Source: Triops longicaudatus (taxonomy: Eukaryota > Arthropoda > Branchiopoda > Notostraca > Triopsidae). Taken from it: a stretch of DNA of 64,000 nt. The DNA lies in NCBI GenBank assembly GCA_022885665.1, contig JAGQDJ010000031.1, forward strand, positions 558,001 to 622,000. The letters run 5' to 3'. This document shows, one piece after another, positions 23,567-34,287 of this stretch (its first letter is position 1; every line of letters starts with the position of its first letter). The notes below the pieces were generated by a model, which was given only the letters and a program-made list of their open reading frames with translations, was not told where the DNA came from and made no database searches. A program made the translations under genes and the position numbers.

Positions 23567-26500
23567 CTTTACGCCCGATGAGTTTCGTCCAAGGTATTCG
23601 TATTATTTTAAAGATCACAGGGGAAAAAATAGGAAAAAAATACAGTGTTTAGGATCAATAAAGGATGTTGCTACAAGTCGTATAGTACCTATGCTTAAGT
23701 ATTTCTGTCCCTGTCTGTCGTAAGGCGGCCATTGCACGTACGAAGGTTCGAATCGATCGCGAGCCGTAAGGCTGAGAAACGTTCTCTTGGGCGGGTAATT
23801 CGGGTCTCTAAAGGCGTAACTCACTAAGTAATAATGCGAACAGAAAAAAACAGGAAACCACAATAAGCTTCCAATTTATTCTCACCCGGTTCGAGCAAAA
23901 TTTGTCCAGTAGGTCATAACCATCTCAGAAAGCAGCATCTCAGCTCGGGTGTAATTCATAGAGAAATGATTGGTACCGCCCACCAAGGGCATTCCGAAAA
24001 CATAAGGTAGTTCTTCCCCATGCAAACTACCCCATGTCTGTCGGTTCAAGGAAATACCCATCAAGAGAGAGAGAAAGAGAAATAGGAAAAAAAGATGTGA
24101 GAAAAAAATTACCCTCGATTAGAACGCTCAAAACAAGACCGAAGGAAATGCGAACGGAAAAAGGAGAAAAATTGTGGTGAAAAAAGAAAGGGAGTGATTA
24201 CATCAGGGTAGTCGCCGTTGGTCGTTTGATGGCCAAACACGTAGAAATAGGACTTGGCACGTATGGCTGAATGTAAATCGCCTGTTTGGACGACGGGCGC
24301 AACCACGCGAGCATCGCTAAGAATGTCTAAAATGGAGTCACGGTAGTCTTGCGTGTCTCGGCCGGGCGTCCTCCAATTCTGTATTCCGGTGAGACAAAAA
24401 AAAAGCATAAGTTAAACGGAAAAAAGAAGGCCCTTTTAGTAGGAGAGAAGATGGACGGAAGAAGCAGAAGAAAAGAATAAAGAGGGGAAAAAGAACAATT
24501 TTTGTAAATGTCGAACGTCGCTAGCAGACAGTCAGCATTAAGTTCCTTACCGTGTACTCATTTAGGATCGCGGCCACGATTAGATCAATGTTGTGTTCAA
24601 AGTTGTTCCTGACGTACGTCCGGACGATGCGATTCCTCTCAGCTTCCGTCAAACCAAATTGTACGGTGTTGGCGTTGAGCAGATGGAAACTCTCCGACTG
24701 AGTCACCCCATACATCAAATCGTACCTGCAGTAATGAATACGTTATGTCAGTTATGCATACAGATTTTGCCCAAGACAAGCACTGGAAGTCAGTTTCAAA
24801 TCCTTTGGTTTGCATAACATGACCTCAACACAAGAGTCAATAGATGTAAGAAATAAGAACATCAAAACAAGATGTATCAGGCGAAATTACTGAAATCGAG
24901 TTTCTACCTGGTGTTTTAATGTAAAGACTTCATCAAAATATCGAATTAATTTCAGCAATGTTCCGTGACATCGCTAGCTTCGTTCCTGCTTAGCCTCCCT
25001 AACGCCGTGTTGATTACCAGTAGAAATTGGTCATATATACCCTTTGCAATGAGTCGGAAAGTGTCAGTTACCAACAGCTCCGTAATTTCTAATACTGATG
25101 GAGTGACACTAGTTCATTGTTTGTACTTGTGTATGTCTATCATGATATTTTGTTAAGTTTTAATACTAGAACAAGTCGATGTTATTAAAGCCACTTTGTT
25201 TAGTTCTTCCAAATTATATGCAAAACTTCCAAACTGGGATAATTTAGAAGACTTTGCTTAAAGCGGTGGAATGCTTCGCACGTTGTGTATTACACAATCT
25301 AGATGTTTTTCCGGGGCGGAAGTGTAAGACCGATTTTTGACCCGTAAAATTAGCCGTAGTGAGGCATTAATTACGACATGATTATATATGATTAAAATAT
25401 CACCCATTTTAGCATTATTTTTGAAAGCCTATCTGGTATCACTTTCGAGTGCCGAAGATTATTGGCTGTTGCATAATCACTGTTGTGCAGTCATTTAGTA
25501 TAAAATCTATTTGGTTAGCCACAGGTGACTGAATAATCATGGTAGAAATAAATGAAATGAAAGTACAAAAATAGTCATGGTAGTGATACGGTTAGCTAAT
25601 TAACCTGTCTTTAGCGAACTACGTGTAGGCAGGTTCGTATTCAGGAAATGTTGGTAAATTCTTTCTTCCCGGCAAACATTAACGTGAAAGTCTGATTGAG
25701 TTGGTAACATAGCGAGTATTAAGAACAACAAAAAAGCGTAGGTTGACTGAAACGATATTGCGTTGTACGGGGTGGTAACGGGTGCTTGCAGAGAGAAAGG
25801 ATCGTTACCTTCCGAAGACTTCCTGGTAAGTTTCCATGAGCTGTCGAGGCTCATTAGGCACAGCAATACCATCCACGACAGGCGCCAAAGGGCTGGCATA
25901 CAAAGGCGCTTGGAGGCGTACGCTCATCAACTCCGTGATCCGCTTGTAACGCAGACACGTGGCTAATTCATCGCTACGTTCTGCCAACGGACAGTCTAAT
26001 TGCTGCGCAGCTTGTAGCGTATAACGGAGTGGGTGTTTGGTCACTGACCAGTCAGCCAAGGCCGAGCCGCTCATCAAAATTGCCCGATGGAACAGATCTA
26101 TGAACAAACGGAAGCACAAAGCATTTCACAATGTAGTCCCGTTTCTGTTTCAGTTTTCTGTCTTTCGTTTTTCTTAACTTCCTATTTATGTTAGTTTTCA
26201 TCTAGCTTACTTGAAGAGGCTTGAGCTACGGGGGATACTAGCAGCAAATTGACACAAGCCGCCCCCGTCCCATGTCCTACCAATGTCACTGCCTCAGGGT
26301 CGCCTCCGAACTCAACCACGTTTTCCTTGACCCACTGCAGAGCAGCAATCTGGTCAAGTAACCCAAAGTTGGAAGCTGTGTTGTCTCGTAAACCCGGTCG
26401 TAAAAATCCTGTGATTGAATCAATCAATAAATAAGAAAAAAAATAGAAGAAAGAAGCTAGTGGCTTTATATATTCCTAGTTTGAAAAAAAATATTATGTT

Positions 26501-29500
26501 CGCAGATATCACGCTCGATGAAAAAGCTTGCGACATCTTGTGGCAGGTATCGGAAATGTCAATGAAGTTTAAAAAATCCTTAACTCAGTTTGTTCAAGCT
26601 GCGTCGGGCCCGGTCAGTACTTGGATGGGTGACCAAACTTAACTCAGTTTGAACCAACAAATTTTTTTCCATATACAAATGCGTTGTAATTTTTCGACAC
26701 ATCAAACAGAAACGTTATAACTAATCTCCCTTATCTGCCTTTAATAACGTTTAGTCTTCCTACATTCTGCCAGTTCTTGACTACAAATGAGTTGTTCAAG
26801 CTGAGCATAATTACTTCCACTTAGGTCTATGATATCAAACGTTGCAATACACGGCTTTATTACGCTCACTTTGAAGAGTATTCCGCGTTCCGCAAGTAGC
26901 ATTAACAAGGGTAGATTGCGAGGTAGGATTTTTAAATTTTTAATCAGATCATGGAGACTACGAATTTCTGTAGAAAAAATGGTTACAGAATTTCTGAGGC
27001 GTGTTTAAATCAAACAACCGTTTTCCTTTGCCATCTAGAAGCCGAATTCTTAGTAATCCAATAATAGTGCTTCGAGAAGTTAATAGATGGCGAAAGAGGC
27101 TGGAACCTTGTGATTATTTACAGCATTCCAACGGTGAAAGGAGACGAGAGAAAGATAGCAGTGTAGGAAAAATGTCAACTTCGTCTTATGTTAGGGGGTT
27201 TATGAGCTATTCAAGCTATTCACTCATAGCTGACCTGGCAGACTCAGCCGAAAGTTGAGCGTCACAACGACCACGTCCCCGTAGCTGGCCAGTATAGACC
27301 CATCATAGGGATTCCCGGAATTCCACTCAAAAGACTCGCCATGAATGAAGACTAGTACCGGGAATTTGATATGGCTGTCTCTGCTGCCCACTTTTTCGCA
27401 AGCCAAATTGCGGTTCATACAAGAAGAATAGAAAGAAGCACATTAAATACTATGAAAGATGAGAAAAATATATGAATAAATAGTGAGAAATAATTTATCG
27501 TTCATTGTATGGGAGGGTTAGGGTGGGTACTTGGGATGGTAGTGCTTTCCTTTTTCTTGGAACTGTAGAGATCATCAACCTTAAGTATTGGCTTTTTTGT
27601 TATAAATTATGCAGTAAAGTCTCTTTTGGTGTACCTTCTTCTACAAAAGAAATACTTTCCTGTGCGTGCTCTTGCATAGGTAACTAAACGTCTATAACAA
27701 ACAACCCGAGACGTCAAAAATATACTACATTTCTGGTAAATAAACATTTACACTACCAATACTCTATATCATAACCTTTCTTTTAACATCAGGAAAGAGT
27801 CTAAAAGACGATAGTGTTCGTAGAGCTGTTCACTATTTATATCCTGTAAGGTACAGTTGAGTACCTGGAAATGGAAAAAATATATTCCCTATTTTGTTTA
27901 CGACAGGTCAATACTCGAACTGCCTAGATAATGCGTTATACTCACAAAATAGCGACGGATATCGATACGCTTCCCTTGACCTGTTATTGTCCCTTCTCAC
28001 CCTCGATTTCATTTCTCCTTTTCGTGCGTAACCCTCCAAGGTTGAAACTTTTTGCCGTAAAGCTCCGTTTTACTCTTCTTCCTTCTATCGCGTAATCTGT
28101 TAATCAATATTTGTAAAGTTTTTTAGTCTCGAAATTTCTTACTCAACAAAAGGGAAAGAAGCTTTAGGAGACGTAGGTTATAAAAAGAAGCTTTGAACTT
28201 CCTTGAATTCTGTCTGGCCTTTTCTTTGGCACATGTCAAGCTCCTCGTTAACGCTGCTCGAGAGGGCCAAAAGTTCCTCATCCCCAACGTTGTCCTATTT
28301 CATTCTTGCAGTCTAGGTGCTCCTCGTGCTAGTTTGAGCTTTAAAAAAGTTTCCGAGTACAGAATTCAGCTCAGAAAAACCTTAAGTATATACCTCGTTT
28401 GTAGTTATAAAAGAATTGTAAAGGACCTGAAAAAGTCGCTGAATAACTTCTGTTATATTAAATTACTTGCTTAAGATCATACGATCTAATTTGCGACAAT
28501 TGGTTCCTTGTCTGGGCAGAAATTAGGGTGCATTGTGATTGTTTTCTTGTACCTCATTTTGTCTTTCTTCTTGGTTATTTTTGTTTGTCGCCCTATACCT
28601 TCAGTTCACTTTTTTACCGGAGAATTGCGGCTTTGATAAAACACTGGAAGCAAAATGAGCATGTCGACCCAGATTTGGTTAGCCGCCGGAAGAATACATC
28701 CTTTAGCAAGGAAATACCAACCGATTTTTTGTCCACGTAAGGGATCAGGGTAAAAAGGGGGAAAAGTGGGTTAGGTGGGTTATCTTCCGGGACAGAAATG
28801 TTGTACCAATTAGTCACGCCACACATGTCAGAACTATGAACGCAAAATGGGTTTCCTTGTTCGGGTAATAAATAGATCAACCACTCCTACCCTCTACCGT
28901 CGCAGCACCCGCCACAAGCTCTCCCAGTATCTTCTTACATGTCTAAGAAACTCTCCCTCAAACGAAGTTTATTCCAACTCTTTGCCTTCTTCGACATTAA
29001 ATAAATACCAGTCACTATATTAAAAGTAAGCTAAACAATCAACAAAGGTGTCTCGGAATAGTTAGTAATTGAAATTTTAAAAACTTCGTAAGCATCCATT
29101 GTTTATTATTGATCTGTTTACTTTTCAACTGTTTAGTTCCTTCGTCTTACCTAAATGAAACTTCGTGGAATTCCCAACCATTAAAAAATTTTAATTTAAG
29201 GTAAAACCCCGAGGATAATTACTGTTTTGTCCATTATATATGCATTGTTATTTCACAAGTCTTTTAAACTCGTAATTTGCAAAAAGGCCCAGTATCCAGT
29301 AAGTTGTCATTTGCCCTAGCCCGAAAAGCTGAAATCTATCCATAACTTATTCGTAAGCCATACTGCCTGCTGGTTTATTTTGTTTAACAAACTTCGCTCT
29401 CGCTTTTCCTTCAATTCAATTCCACAAACATTGTTTCCTAATTTTCGTGCTAGCCAAATAAGTTTGTGACGTTAAAATCGCATGGTTTTTAACTAAGGTT

Positions 29501-32500
29501 TTGTGGAGTCCCAGATTTGTAGGGTTTTAAGCCACTTCAGGATATTTAAAATATGGTAAAACAACTCCAACTCTGGATTACCTTTTAAGGCAGAAAAGGA
29601 ATCTAAACACTGGAGAAATAGCATGTTTGTGTGTTTTGCAAACATGAGGAGGCAATTTGACTGCGATTCTTCCAGTTTATTATTTTTGAAAAGAAAAAAA
29701 GAAGAGCTGATTAAAAATATAAAGAAAAACGGAAGCTGAGTTCTCTTTAAGGGTAGAGATAGATTCGAAGAAAGAATTCACGTATGAGGAAAGACGAGGA
29801 TCGATACTTCTCATCCTAGTGCCCTACTACGGCCAAAGTGGCAGGTACTGTAGCAATATACTGAAACCTGGTTACGAAGGCGACTGAAGCGAAAGGTGGC
29901 CAGACGTATCTTAGTAATCAAGAACAGCCCATAAATGTGCCCATGCTACTTGAGCACCGAGCCTTCATCAAGTGGTCAGATGTAATATCCTTTCAATCTG
30001 TAAATTTATCTCGTTAAACCTTTTGAGATTCCTTGCCCGAAAATTATTACAGTTTAAACCAATTGAATTAAGAATTTGTGAAACTTGGAAGACGTTAAAG
30101 ACACTGTATATCCCCTACCTTGTGGGTCAATTACATGAGGATTTTTCGTTCTCATTTAATCGAAAATTGTTCTACAGTTTCTTCAAAGTTTTCGACAGTA
30201 AAATTAAGTATGATAATTTCTAGGGAGTGACGTTTCAAATATTTGAAAAAAAGTTATTTGTATATTTGCAGCGATTCAACAAACTTTTGCAACTTTTGAT
30301 AAAAGAGGAAAAACTTACGAATTTTTACCTTCACTTCGTTAGAACGTAAGAAAAGGAATTTTTTGCGAAAAAACATTTATTTAAATTTAAATAATATTTA
30401 ATATATATTATAATATTTAAGTAGTATTTAAATAATATTTAAACGTTCTGAAGCTAATTACGACGACGTTTAAAAAAATAGCTACTGAGAGGTGCTGCTG
30501 CACTAATAATAGTGGGTAGCATGTGAAATTCTTGAAAAATTCAGGTGAATGGTCGGAAGGATTAGCTTCAAAAAGATTAAGTTGTATTCCTGTCTACAGC
30601 TAGCCTTTAGCTATTGCGAATCATATTTTTCAAAGTCTACTTTTCGTGTGCAGTGAATAAGCCATGTTTTCCTAAGCTGTGTTCGCCTGGGTTACAAGAA
30701 TGTACTCCTGACCGAACACGTAAGGTCAATACTTGGAATTCTGTCTTTTGACTATCCTGCAGAGGTATAATCATTCCAAGAAGAAAGGGTAAATTGCAAG
30801 AATAATTAAATCATGCAAGGCTGTGTAAACGTAACCTAAGGGACATTTTGCATTTGCCGTGTCGTTTAAGAATAGATACTGAAGCCTATGTATGAATATG
30901 AATATGGTCGAGGAAAGTAAAAAAGGCTTCAAATGTTTCGTGAAGCTTTTTCATAAATAATACAATTTACATTGGTTTTGGTCTTAGTGTAAGTGTAATT
31001 TAAGCATATTGGTTTCAAAATGTACACTGAGCTCTTTTCTTCAGTGAACGAACACATGTATGTTGAGCAGTCCTTTTCCGTATAGCATAGCATCTTACCT
31101 TTCTGTCCACTCCTTTCCCAGTTACAACCATACTGTCGGCAATAAAGCGGAAAGTGGAGAAACTCTTGTAATCCATTCAGTGTTCTATAAAACACTCACC
31201 CTTTGGGAGAAATCCGGGATACAGCTGTGGGTGTTCTAACTGTTAGTAAATTCTACTTTCATGCATTACTTCGTTGTTTTTACAACCCAGAACTATGTTC
31301 TATGTAAAACGTGACAATTTAGTCGAAAGGTACGTAGTTTATTCCTGTATTAAACAAACATTTATTTCACATTAAATTAACACACATGTAGAAGGTTATT
31401 AAAAATTAAAGAGCTAAAAATTTTGACAATTTCGTACATTTACTGAATATTTAATTTTGTAGCCTAGGAAAAGTAGGAATAAGAATACATTTATTTCTAT
31501 CAAACTTCTGTCATTTGTATGCAGTGAAAGCTATTGATAAATAGGATTTTTTACTGCTTGTTGCTAAGTATGCCCCCGTAGACGAGTTCTGAGCTTCCAG
31601 GTAGGCTTACCTAAGGAAATGTTTAAATGTTTTCATTTCGCACTAATTCGTCAGTGGTTACCCCTGCAACTAATTTGCAAAGTAAATGTTAAAAACACCA
31701 GTGCGATAGTAGTGTCGTCTCTGGAACGATCCAAATCTTGGAAAGCGGTATACAGTGTCCTTAATCTGCGTTGTGTTAATTCGAACGACCTGGAGTGAAA
31801 TCAGTGTTAAAAGCAAACCAAAGTCAGTTTCGTATCCACAAAGAATTCAGTGTCTTTGCACAGATTTATCCGTACTCCCAAAAGGGATGTATATGCAAAC
31901 TAGTTCTTCTCCTTGTTCGTCGTCTCGTTACATCGTTTGATAATAGACACCTTCTTAGTCCTCTCCCCGTTTCCACCCTTCGTCCAACTTGGCGAGTTGG
32001 AAATCCTGACTTGGACAATTCCTCATTAGCTTCCCGTTCCCTTTTAGAAACAGTAAGAGAAACGGCATTAAATCTTTGCTTCTGTTGTCTCCCTCTTCGC
32101 AGGAGGCCAAAAGCCTTGGAAGGATAATGAGCCAAGTCTTCCTTTCAAGACTGTTTCACCTCTCACCCATCTCACTTTCCTACTCTCTCTCTCCCTCTAG
32201 CCTTCTCCAGCTTTGAATTTCTTGCCTTGCTCTTCACTTAACGTTAGAACTCCGTGTCATTAATCCTGACTCGCTCCCTCTCCCCGTTGTTCGGCTGCGT
32301 GTGTGAATTGGAGCAAAAAGACGAGCTCTTAATATGAAACCAAATGAGTCTGACGAAAAGATAGGAACCTTGGTTACAGATCTTAAGAGGAGAACGCAGG
32401 ACGAGGCAAGTTGATAAGATGGAAAGGTGGGCAGAAGGGAGACGGTGGGGAAAACTTACCGATAACTGGTGCGTAAATGTTCAAGTACAAACAATCTTCG

Positions 32501-32907
32501 CTTTGGTTACGCAGATATGGTAATAATCGTCGCAAGTACTGTAACCGGCCTTTAGTGACGAATCGTAGGGCCTCTCGTTCATTACTCACATCCGGCAGGG
32601 TCTGGGGACAAGCTGGCCCGTATTTATCCATAAGCCGAATGCCGTTCCAAGGTAGGGGCGATACCGGTGGCATGAAGCGTAAAGCCCCTACTGGCGGAGA
32701 GGCGTAGGGAATGCCTAGAAAAGCCTCTACGGGCTGCAAGTCCTTATTAGGCGGCACCACCAACACACCTTTCACTAACCCTTGTTTCGTTCTTACTGTT
32801 CGCGCGCCCAAACTATTGGCGAGACAAGTACTAATAGTAAACACTAAAACCAGCAGCATTAACACTATCAACCACTTCAACTTTATTAAACACATCGAAT
32901 TCCCCAT
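21864..32907 (-). CDS. Nlg: Neuroligin copy A, complete, 9 coding exons
   Basis: Cell-adhesion protein of the cholinesterase-like neuroligin family: a type I membrane protein of the postsynaptic side that in known members binds neurexin. Coding exons on the minus strand, 5' to 3': 32460-32907, 27235-27390, 26211-26408, 25809-26097, 24551-24725, 24202-24378, 23886-24037, 23689-23807, 21864-23566. They sum to 3417 bp and give 1138 residues with every phase consistent. Layout: signal peptide about 1-30; esterase-like domain about 36-600 with cysteine pairs C100/C139 and C303/C315; linker; TM about 681-706; cytoplasmic tail 707-1138. The nucleophile elbow reads GHGTG (246-250), so the catalytic Ser is Gly, while the His (H487) and acidic positions remain. 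I chose the ATG at 32905-32907 because it directly precedes the hydrophobic signal. The frame stays open upstream to an acceptor, so an earlier start cannot be excluded. The tail is far longer than the vertebrate one (roughly 125) and lacks a PDZ ligand. Family assignment is firm; the exact paralogue name is unknown. Confidence 0.93.
23689..23807 (-). CDS. Nlg: Neuroligin A coding exon 8
   Basis: It completes the TG codon and encodes DPNYPPKRTFLSL, then SYVQWPPYDRQGQKYLSI, the end of the esterase-like fold. The upstream intron is only 78 bp. The acceptor CCTTTAG|A is good. The donor G|GTACTA is poor but is the only one that keeps frame with the final exon (phase 1). Confidence 0.85.
23886..24037 (-). 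CDS. Nlg: Neuroligin A coding exon 7 (HGEELPYVFG)
   Basis: Residues 482-531, 152 bp as in copy B. It holds SLHGEELPYVFGMPLVGG, with the catalytic-type His retained (H487). MNYTRAEMLLSEMVMTYWTNFARTG follows, with NYT as a possible glycan site. The acceptor is GACAG|ACA, phase 0; the donor is ACCGG|GTGAGA, phase 2. Confidence 0.93.
24202..24378 (-). CDS. Nlg: Neuroligin A coding exon 6
   Basis: Residues 423-481. It runs from NWRTPGRDTQDYRDSI through APVVQTGDLHSAIRAKSYFYVFGHQ to GDYPD, aligning with the VAPAVATADLHA...TYFYAF region of vertebrate neuroligins. The acceptor is AATACAG|AAT and the donor is GAT|GTAATC, both phase 0. Lies between a 172-bp and a 164-bp intron. Confidence 0.9.
24551..24725 (-). 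CDS. Nlg: Neuroligin A coding exon 5
   Basis: Residues 364-422, YDLMYGVTQSESF to NEYT. The Glu in QSES occupies the acidic position of the esterase triad. The acceptor is TTACTGCAG|G, phase 2; the donor is ACG|GTAAGG, phase 0. The upstream intron is 1083 bp. NEYT also occurs in copy B, where no intron follows it. Confidence 0.9.
25809..26097 (-). CDS. Nlg: Neuroligin A coding exon 4
   Basis: Residues 268-363 plus two bases of the next codon. It starts LFHRAILMSGSALADW, the family motif after the nucleophile elbow, and holds the conserved disulfide loop C303-C315. It ends near YQEVFG. The acceptor is TTCATAG|AT, phase 1; the donor is GGAAG|GTAACG, phase 2. The 113-bp intron to exon 3 is among the shortest here. 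In copy B this exon is fused with the next two. Confidence 0.92.
26211..26408 (-). CDS. Nlg: Neuroligin A coding exon 3 (dead nucleophile elbow)
   Basis: Residues 202-267, exactly 198 bp like its counterpart in copy B. It contains GLLDQIAALQWVKENV, EFGGDPEAVTLVGHGTGAAC. The usual GxSxG elbow is GHGTG, with Gly at the position of the catalytic Ser. The acceptor is ATCACAG|GA and the donor is TTCAA|GTAAGC, both phase 1. Confidence 0.93.
26579..26592 (+). repeat. Left 14-bp direct repeat (target-site duplication) of the 5S fragment
   Basis: CTTAACTCAGTTTG, repeated exactly at 26638-26651. The length fits duplications left by LINE-type retrotransposition. Confidence 0.8.
26593..26637 (+). pseudogene. 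5S rRNA-derived fragment, retroposed
   Basis: About 43 bases match the middle and 3' part of eukaryotic 5S rRNA, including AAGCTGCGTCGGGC (box A region) and GTCAGTACTTGGATGGGTGA (IE and box C region). The 5' and extreme 3' thirds of the 120-nt molecule are absent. The piece sits in intron 2 of neuroligin A, antisense to that gene, and is bracketed by an exact 14-bp direct repeat. It cannot form a complete 5S rRNA, although the internal Pol III promoter elements look largely intact. It could also be the head of a 5S-type SINE that lost its body. Confidence 0.8.
26638..26651 (+). repeat. Right 14-bp direct repeat (target-site duplication) of the 5S fragment
   Basis: Second exact copy of CTTAACTCAGTTTG, immediately after the 5S-like insert. 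Bases outside the pair do not match each other. Confidence 0.8.
27235..27390 (-). CDS. Nlg: Neuroligin A coding exon 2 (oxyanion-loop region)
   Basis: Residues 150-201. It carries PVLVFIHGESFEWNSGN and YDGSILASYGDVVVVTLNFRL, the segment that in esterases forms the oxyanion hole (HGG in enzymes, HGE here). The acceptor is a weak AAAAAG|TGG, accepted because it is the AG that keeps the phase-1 frame with exon 1. The donor is CCAG|GTCAGC. The upstream intron is 5069 bp. Exon 60344-60505 of copy B corresponds to it. Confidence 0.88.
27391..32459 (-). other. Intron 1 of neuroligin A (5.07 kb)
   Basis: GT-AG intron between the signal-peptide exon and exon 2. It holds an AT-only tract at 30374-30443 and a pyrimidine-rich stretch around 31900-32350 on the + strand. 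I found no exon in it that aligns with neuroligin, and the ORFs it contains are short and unremarkable. Confidence 0.8.
30374..30443. repeat. AT-only tract with internal inverted and direct repeats
   Basis: About 70 bases containing only two G or C. ATTTAAATAATATTTAA occurs twice, and much of the tract can fold on itself. It lies in intron 1 of neuroligin A. AGAACGT and ACGTTCT bracket it at about 30341 and 30443. Confidence 0.75.
32460..32907 (-). CDS. Nlg: Neuroligin A coding exon 1 (signal peptide, N-terminal esterase-like domain)
   Basis: Residues 1-149. It begins MGNSMCLIKLKW followed by a long Leu/Val/Ile run, which reads as a signal peptide ending near ...TCLA. Then come the family hallmarks VEAFLGIPYASPPVGALRF and NQSEDCLYLNIY. 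C100 and C139 are the first conserved disulfide pair, and NQS at 134 is a possible N-glycan site. The donor is ATCG|GTAAGT, phase 1. On the 5' side the exon continues as UTR to a good acceptor, ACTAATTGCAG, with its first base at 32970. This indicates at least one upstream non-coding exon. Confidence 0.92.
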
Positions 32908-32970
32908 GTTGGTGCGTGTGGATATCCAATATTGCCGAAGTGCTACGTAGCCCTCTGGTGGTAGAATCTG

Positions 32971-33288
32971 CAATTAGTATTCGTGAAGCATCGCTTCTAC
33001 TACATCTGGGTTGTTGAGGATAATGAATGGTAATCCGTTATTAGAATTTCTTCTTCGTTCCTATTCCTGTCGATTTGCTCACAAGTTATGCGTTTCCCAA
33101 GGAAATTTCACCATTTCAGTCAGAAATGGCTGAAAACCTTCCACTGCCAATTCACCCCTGAACTGCACGTCTTGGCCTCGGAAAATGCGTTTCCTTTTTG
33201 GAAAGTAATTTCTTGGCTTGCTCGTTGAGGGGGTTTCACAATCGTCACAAGGTGAACTTTTGTATGGCTTCCACGTTTGCGTTTCCAA
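32971..33288 (-). other. Possible 5' non-coding exon and short intron upstream of neuroligin A
   Basis: The neuroligin A frame is bounded 5' by an acceptor (branch-like ACTAAT, then TTGCAG) at 32971-32972. About 110 bp upstream on the same strand is a donor-like ACTT|GTGAGC (33082/33083), preceded by a GC-richer stretch with an open frame of 69 codons (33079-33288, no ATG start). Joining donor to acceptor does not extend the neuroligin frame, so I read it as a possible 5' UTR exon, not as protein. No promoter motif stood out on the minus strand. Confidence 0.3.
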
Positions 33289-33691
33289 TTAAAATGTTGC
33301 TGAGACTTGCGGTCTCAGCCTGGTTCGCCATCGACGACTACGAAATAGCTGGTACAGAAAACGCAGAGGGTGAGGGAGAACGAAAGAAAACTCTTAATTC
33401 TGTTGGAGACGAGAAGCTAAACTGAGACGAAATTTCGTCGCTGCTATCCCAAAAGGGAAAAAGGAATGGGAGCCTTCTGCATTCTAAAACCCCTAAGAGT
33501 TAATTTTAGTTCAGCCCTGAACGTCTAATCCGCCGCTTCTGGGTGTATATAAATAAAACGCAACGCACACCTTTATACCTTTTTGGCTTGGCGCTCTTCT
33601 TAACACAGGCAATAAAAATGTCTTCTCTCCCCGTCTCCCTTTTTTTTACCGTTTTCGGAACTATTTCAAATCTGAAGTAATGTTTTGTATT

Positions 33692-33699
33692 CTCTAGGA
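33692..33699. repeat. Left 8-bp target-site duplication of the hAT element
   Basis: CTCTAGGA directly before the CAG terminus, identical to the right copy. Perfect identity suggests a fairly recent insertion. Confidence 0.87.
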
Positions 33700-34279
33700 C
33701 AGAGCTGTTCAACCCTATCTTCAATTCGCCAACGTTGGCGAATCGAAAGAAAAAGTTGGCGAATTGACATTTGTGGAAATTAAAAACTTATTTACAGATT
33801 TTCAGTATCCAACCTTTTCAGTAATCTCAAGATTCGTTATTTGAGCTTCAGCGCTATAAAAAAAAAATGTCACTAATTGTCAGGGATGCACTTCATGGTC
33901 TCAGAATGCTTATTGAGTTAAAAAATGTAAAAAAAAATCATTTTACTTATACGTATATATAAATGATTATTGAAGATATCAGAGCAATATTATGCTGTCT
34001 ATTCAACATGACTCGCTACATCGATCTTCTGGTCCAGGAATCTGCTTTAGTGCTTCGAAATTTTGCTTATTAGAGCCAAAATATTTACCCTTATGTTGAA
34101 ACAAAATAAGAGTTTGTAATTTTCAGTTAGAGCATCGTGTGTCGTGTAATTTTTAACAAAAGCTTACCAAATTGTGTGGTCGAATTTGGCGAATTCGAAG
34201 AATTTTTTGAGGTGTTGGCGCTTATGACTCCGATTCGCCAACACTTTGAGGAAGCCAGAAAAAGTGTTTGAGACCCCTG
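33700..34279. mobile_element. Non-autonomous hAT-type DNA transposon (MITE), 580 bp
   Basis: The ends are CAGAGCTGTTCAAC on the left and, read inward from the right, CAGGGGTCTCAAAC; they match at 9 of 14 positions. An exact 8-bp CTCTAGGA flanks both sides, with TA in the centre as in the Buster branch of hAT. Subterminal copies of ATTCGCCAAC or its complement cluster at both ends: 33724-33733, 33734-33743, 33755-33764, 34185-34194 (one mismatch) and 34233-34242. The first two form a perfect 20-bp palindrome. Such short subterminal motifs are typical transposase-binding sites in hAT elements. The interior is AT-rich with no transposase ORF, so movement would need an enzyme from elsewhere. It lies in the spacer upstream of neuroligin A. 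Confidence 0.88.
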
Positions 34280-34287
34280 CTCTAGGA
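34280..34287. repeat. Right 8-bp target-site duplication of the hAT element
   Basis: CTCTAGGA directly after the terminal ...CCCCTG. Confidence 0.87.

Noticed and set aside
32908..32973. N-terminal extension of neuroligin A to 32973
   Set aside because: The codon there is TTG inside an acceptor (TTGCAG), and the signal peptide directly follows the ATG at 32907.
33545..33556. TATATAAA on the + strand as a promoter
   Set aside because: Wrong strand for neuroligin A and no + strand gene follows.
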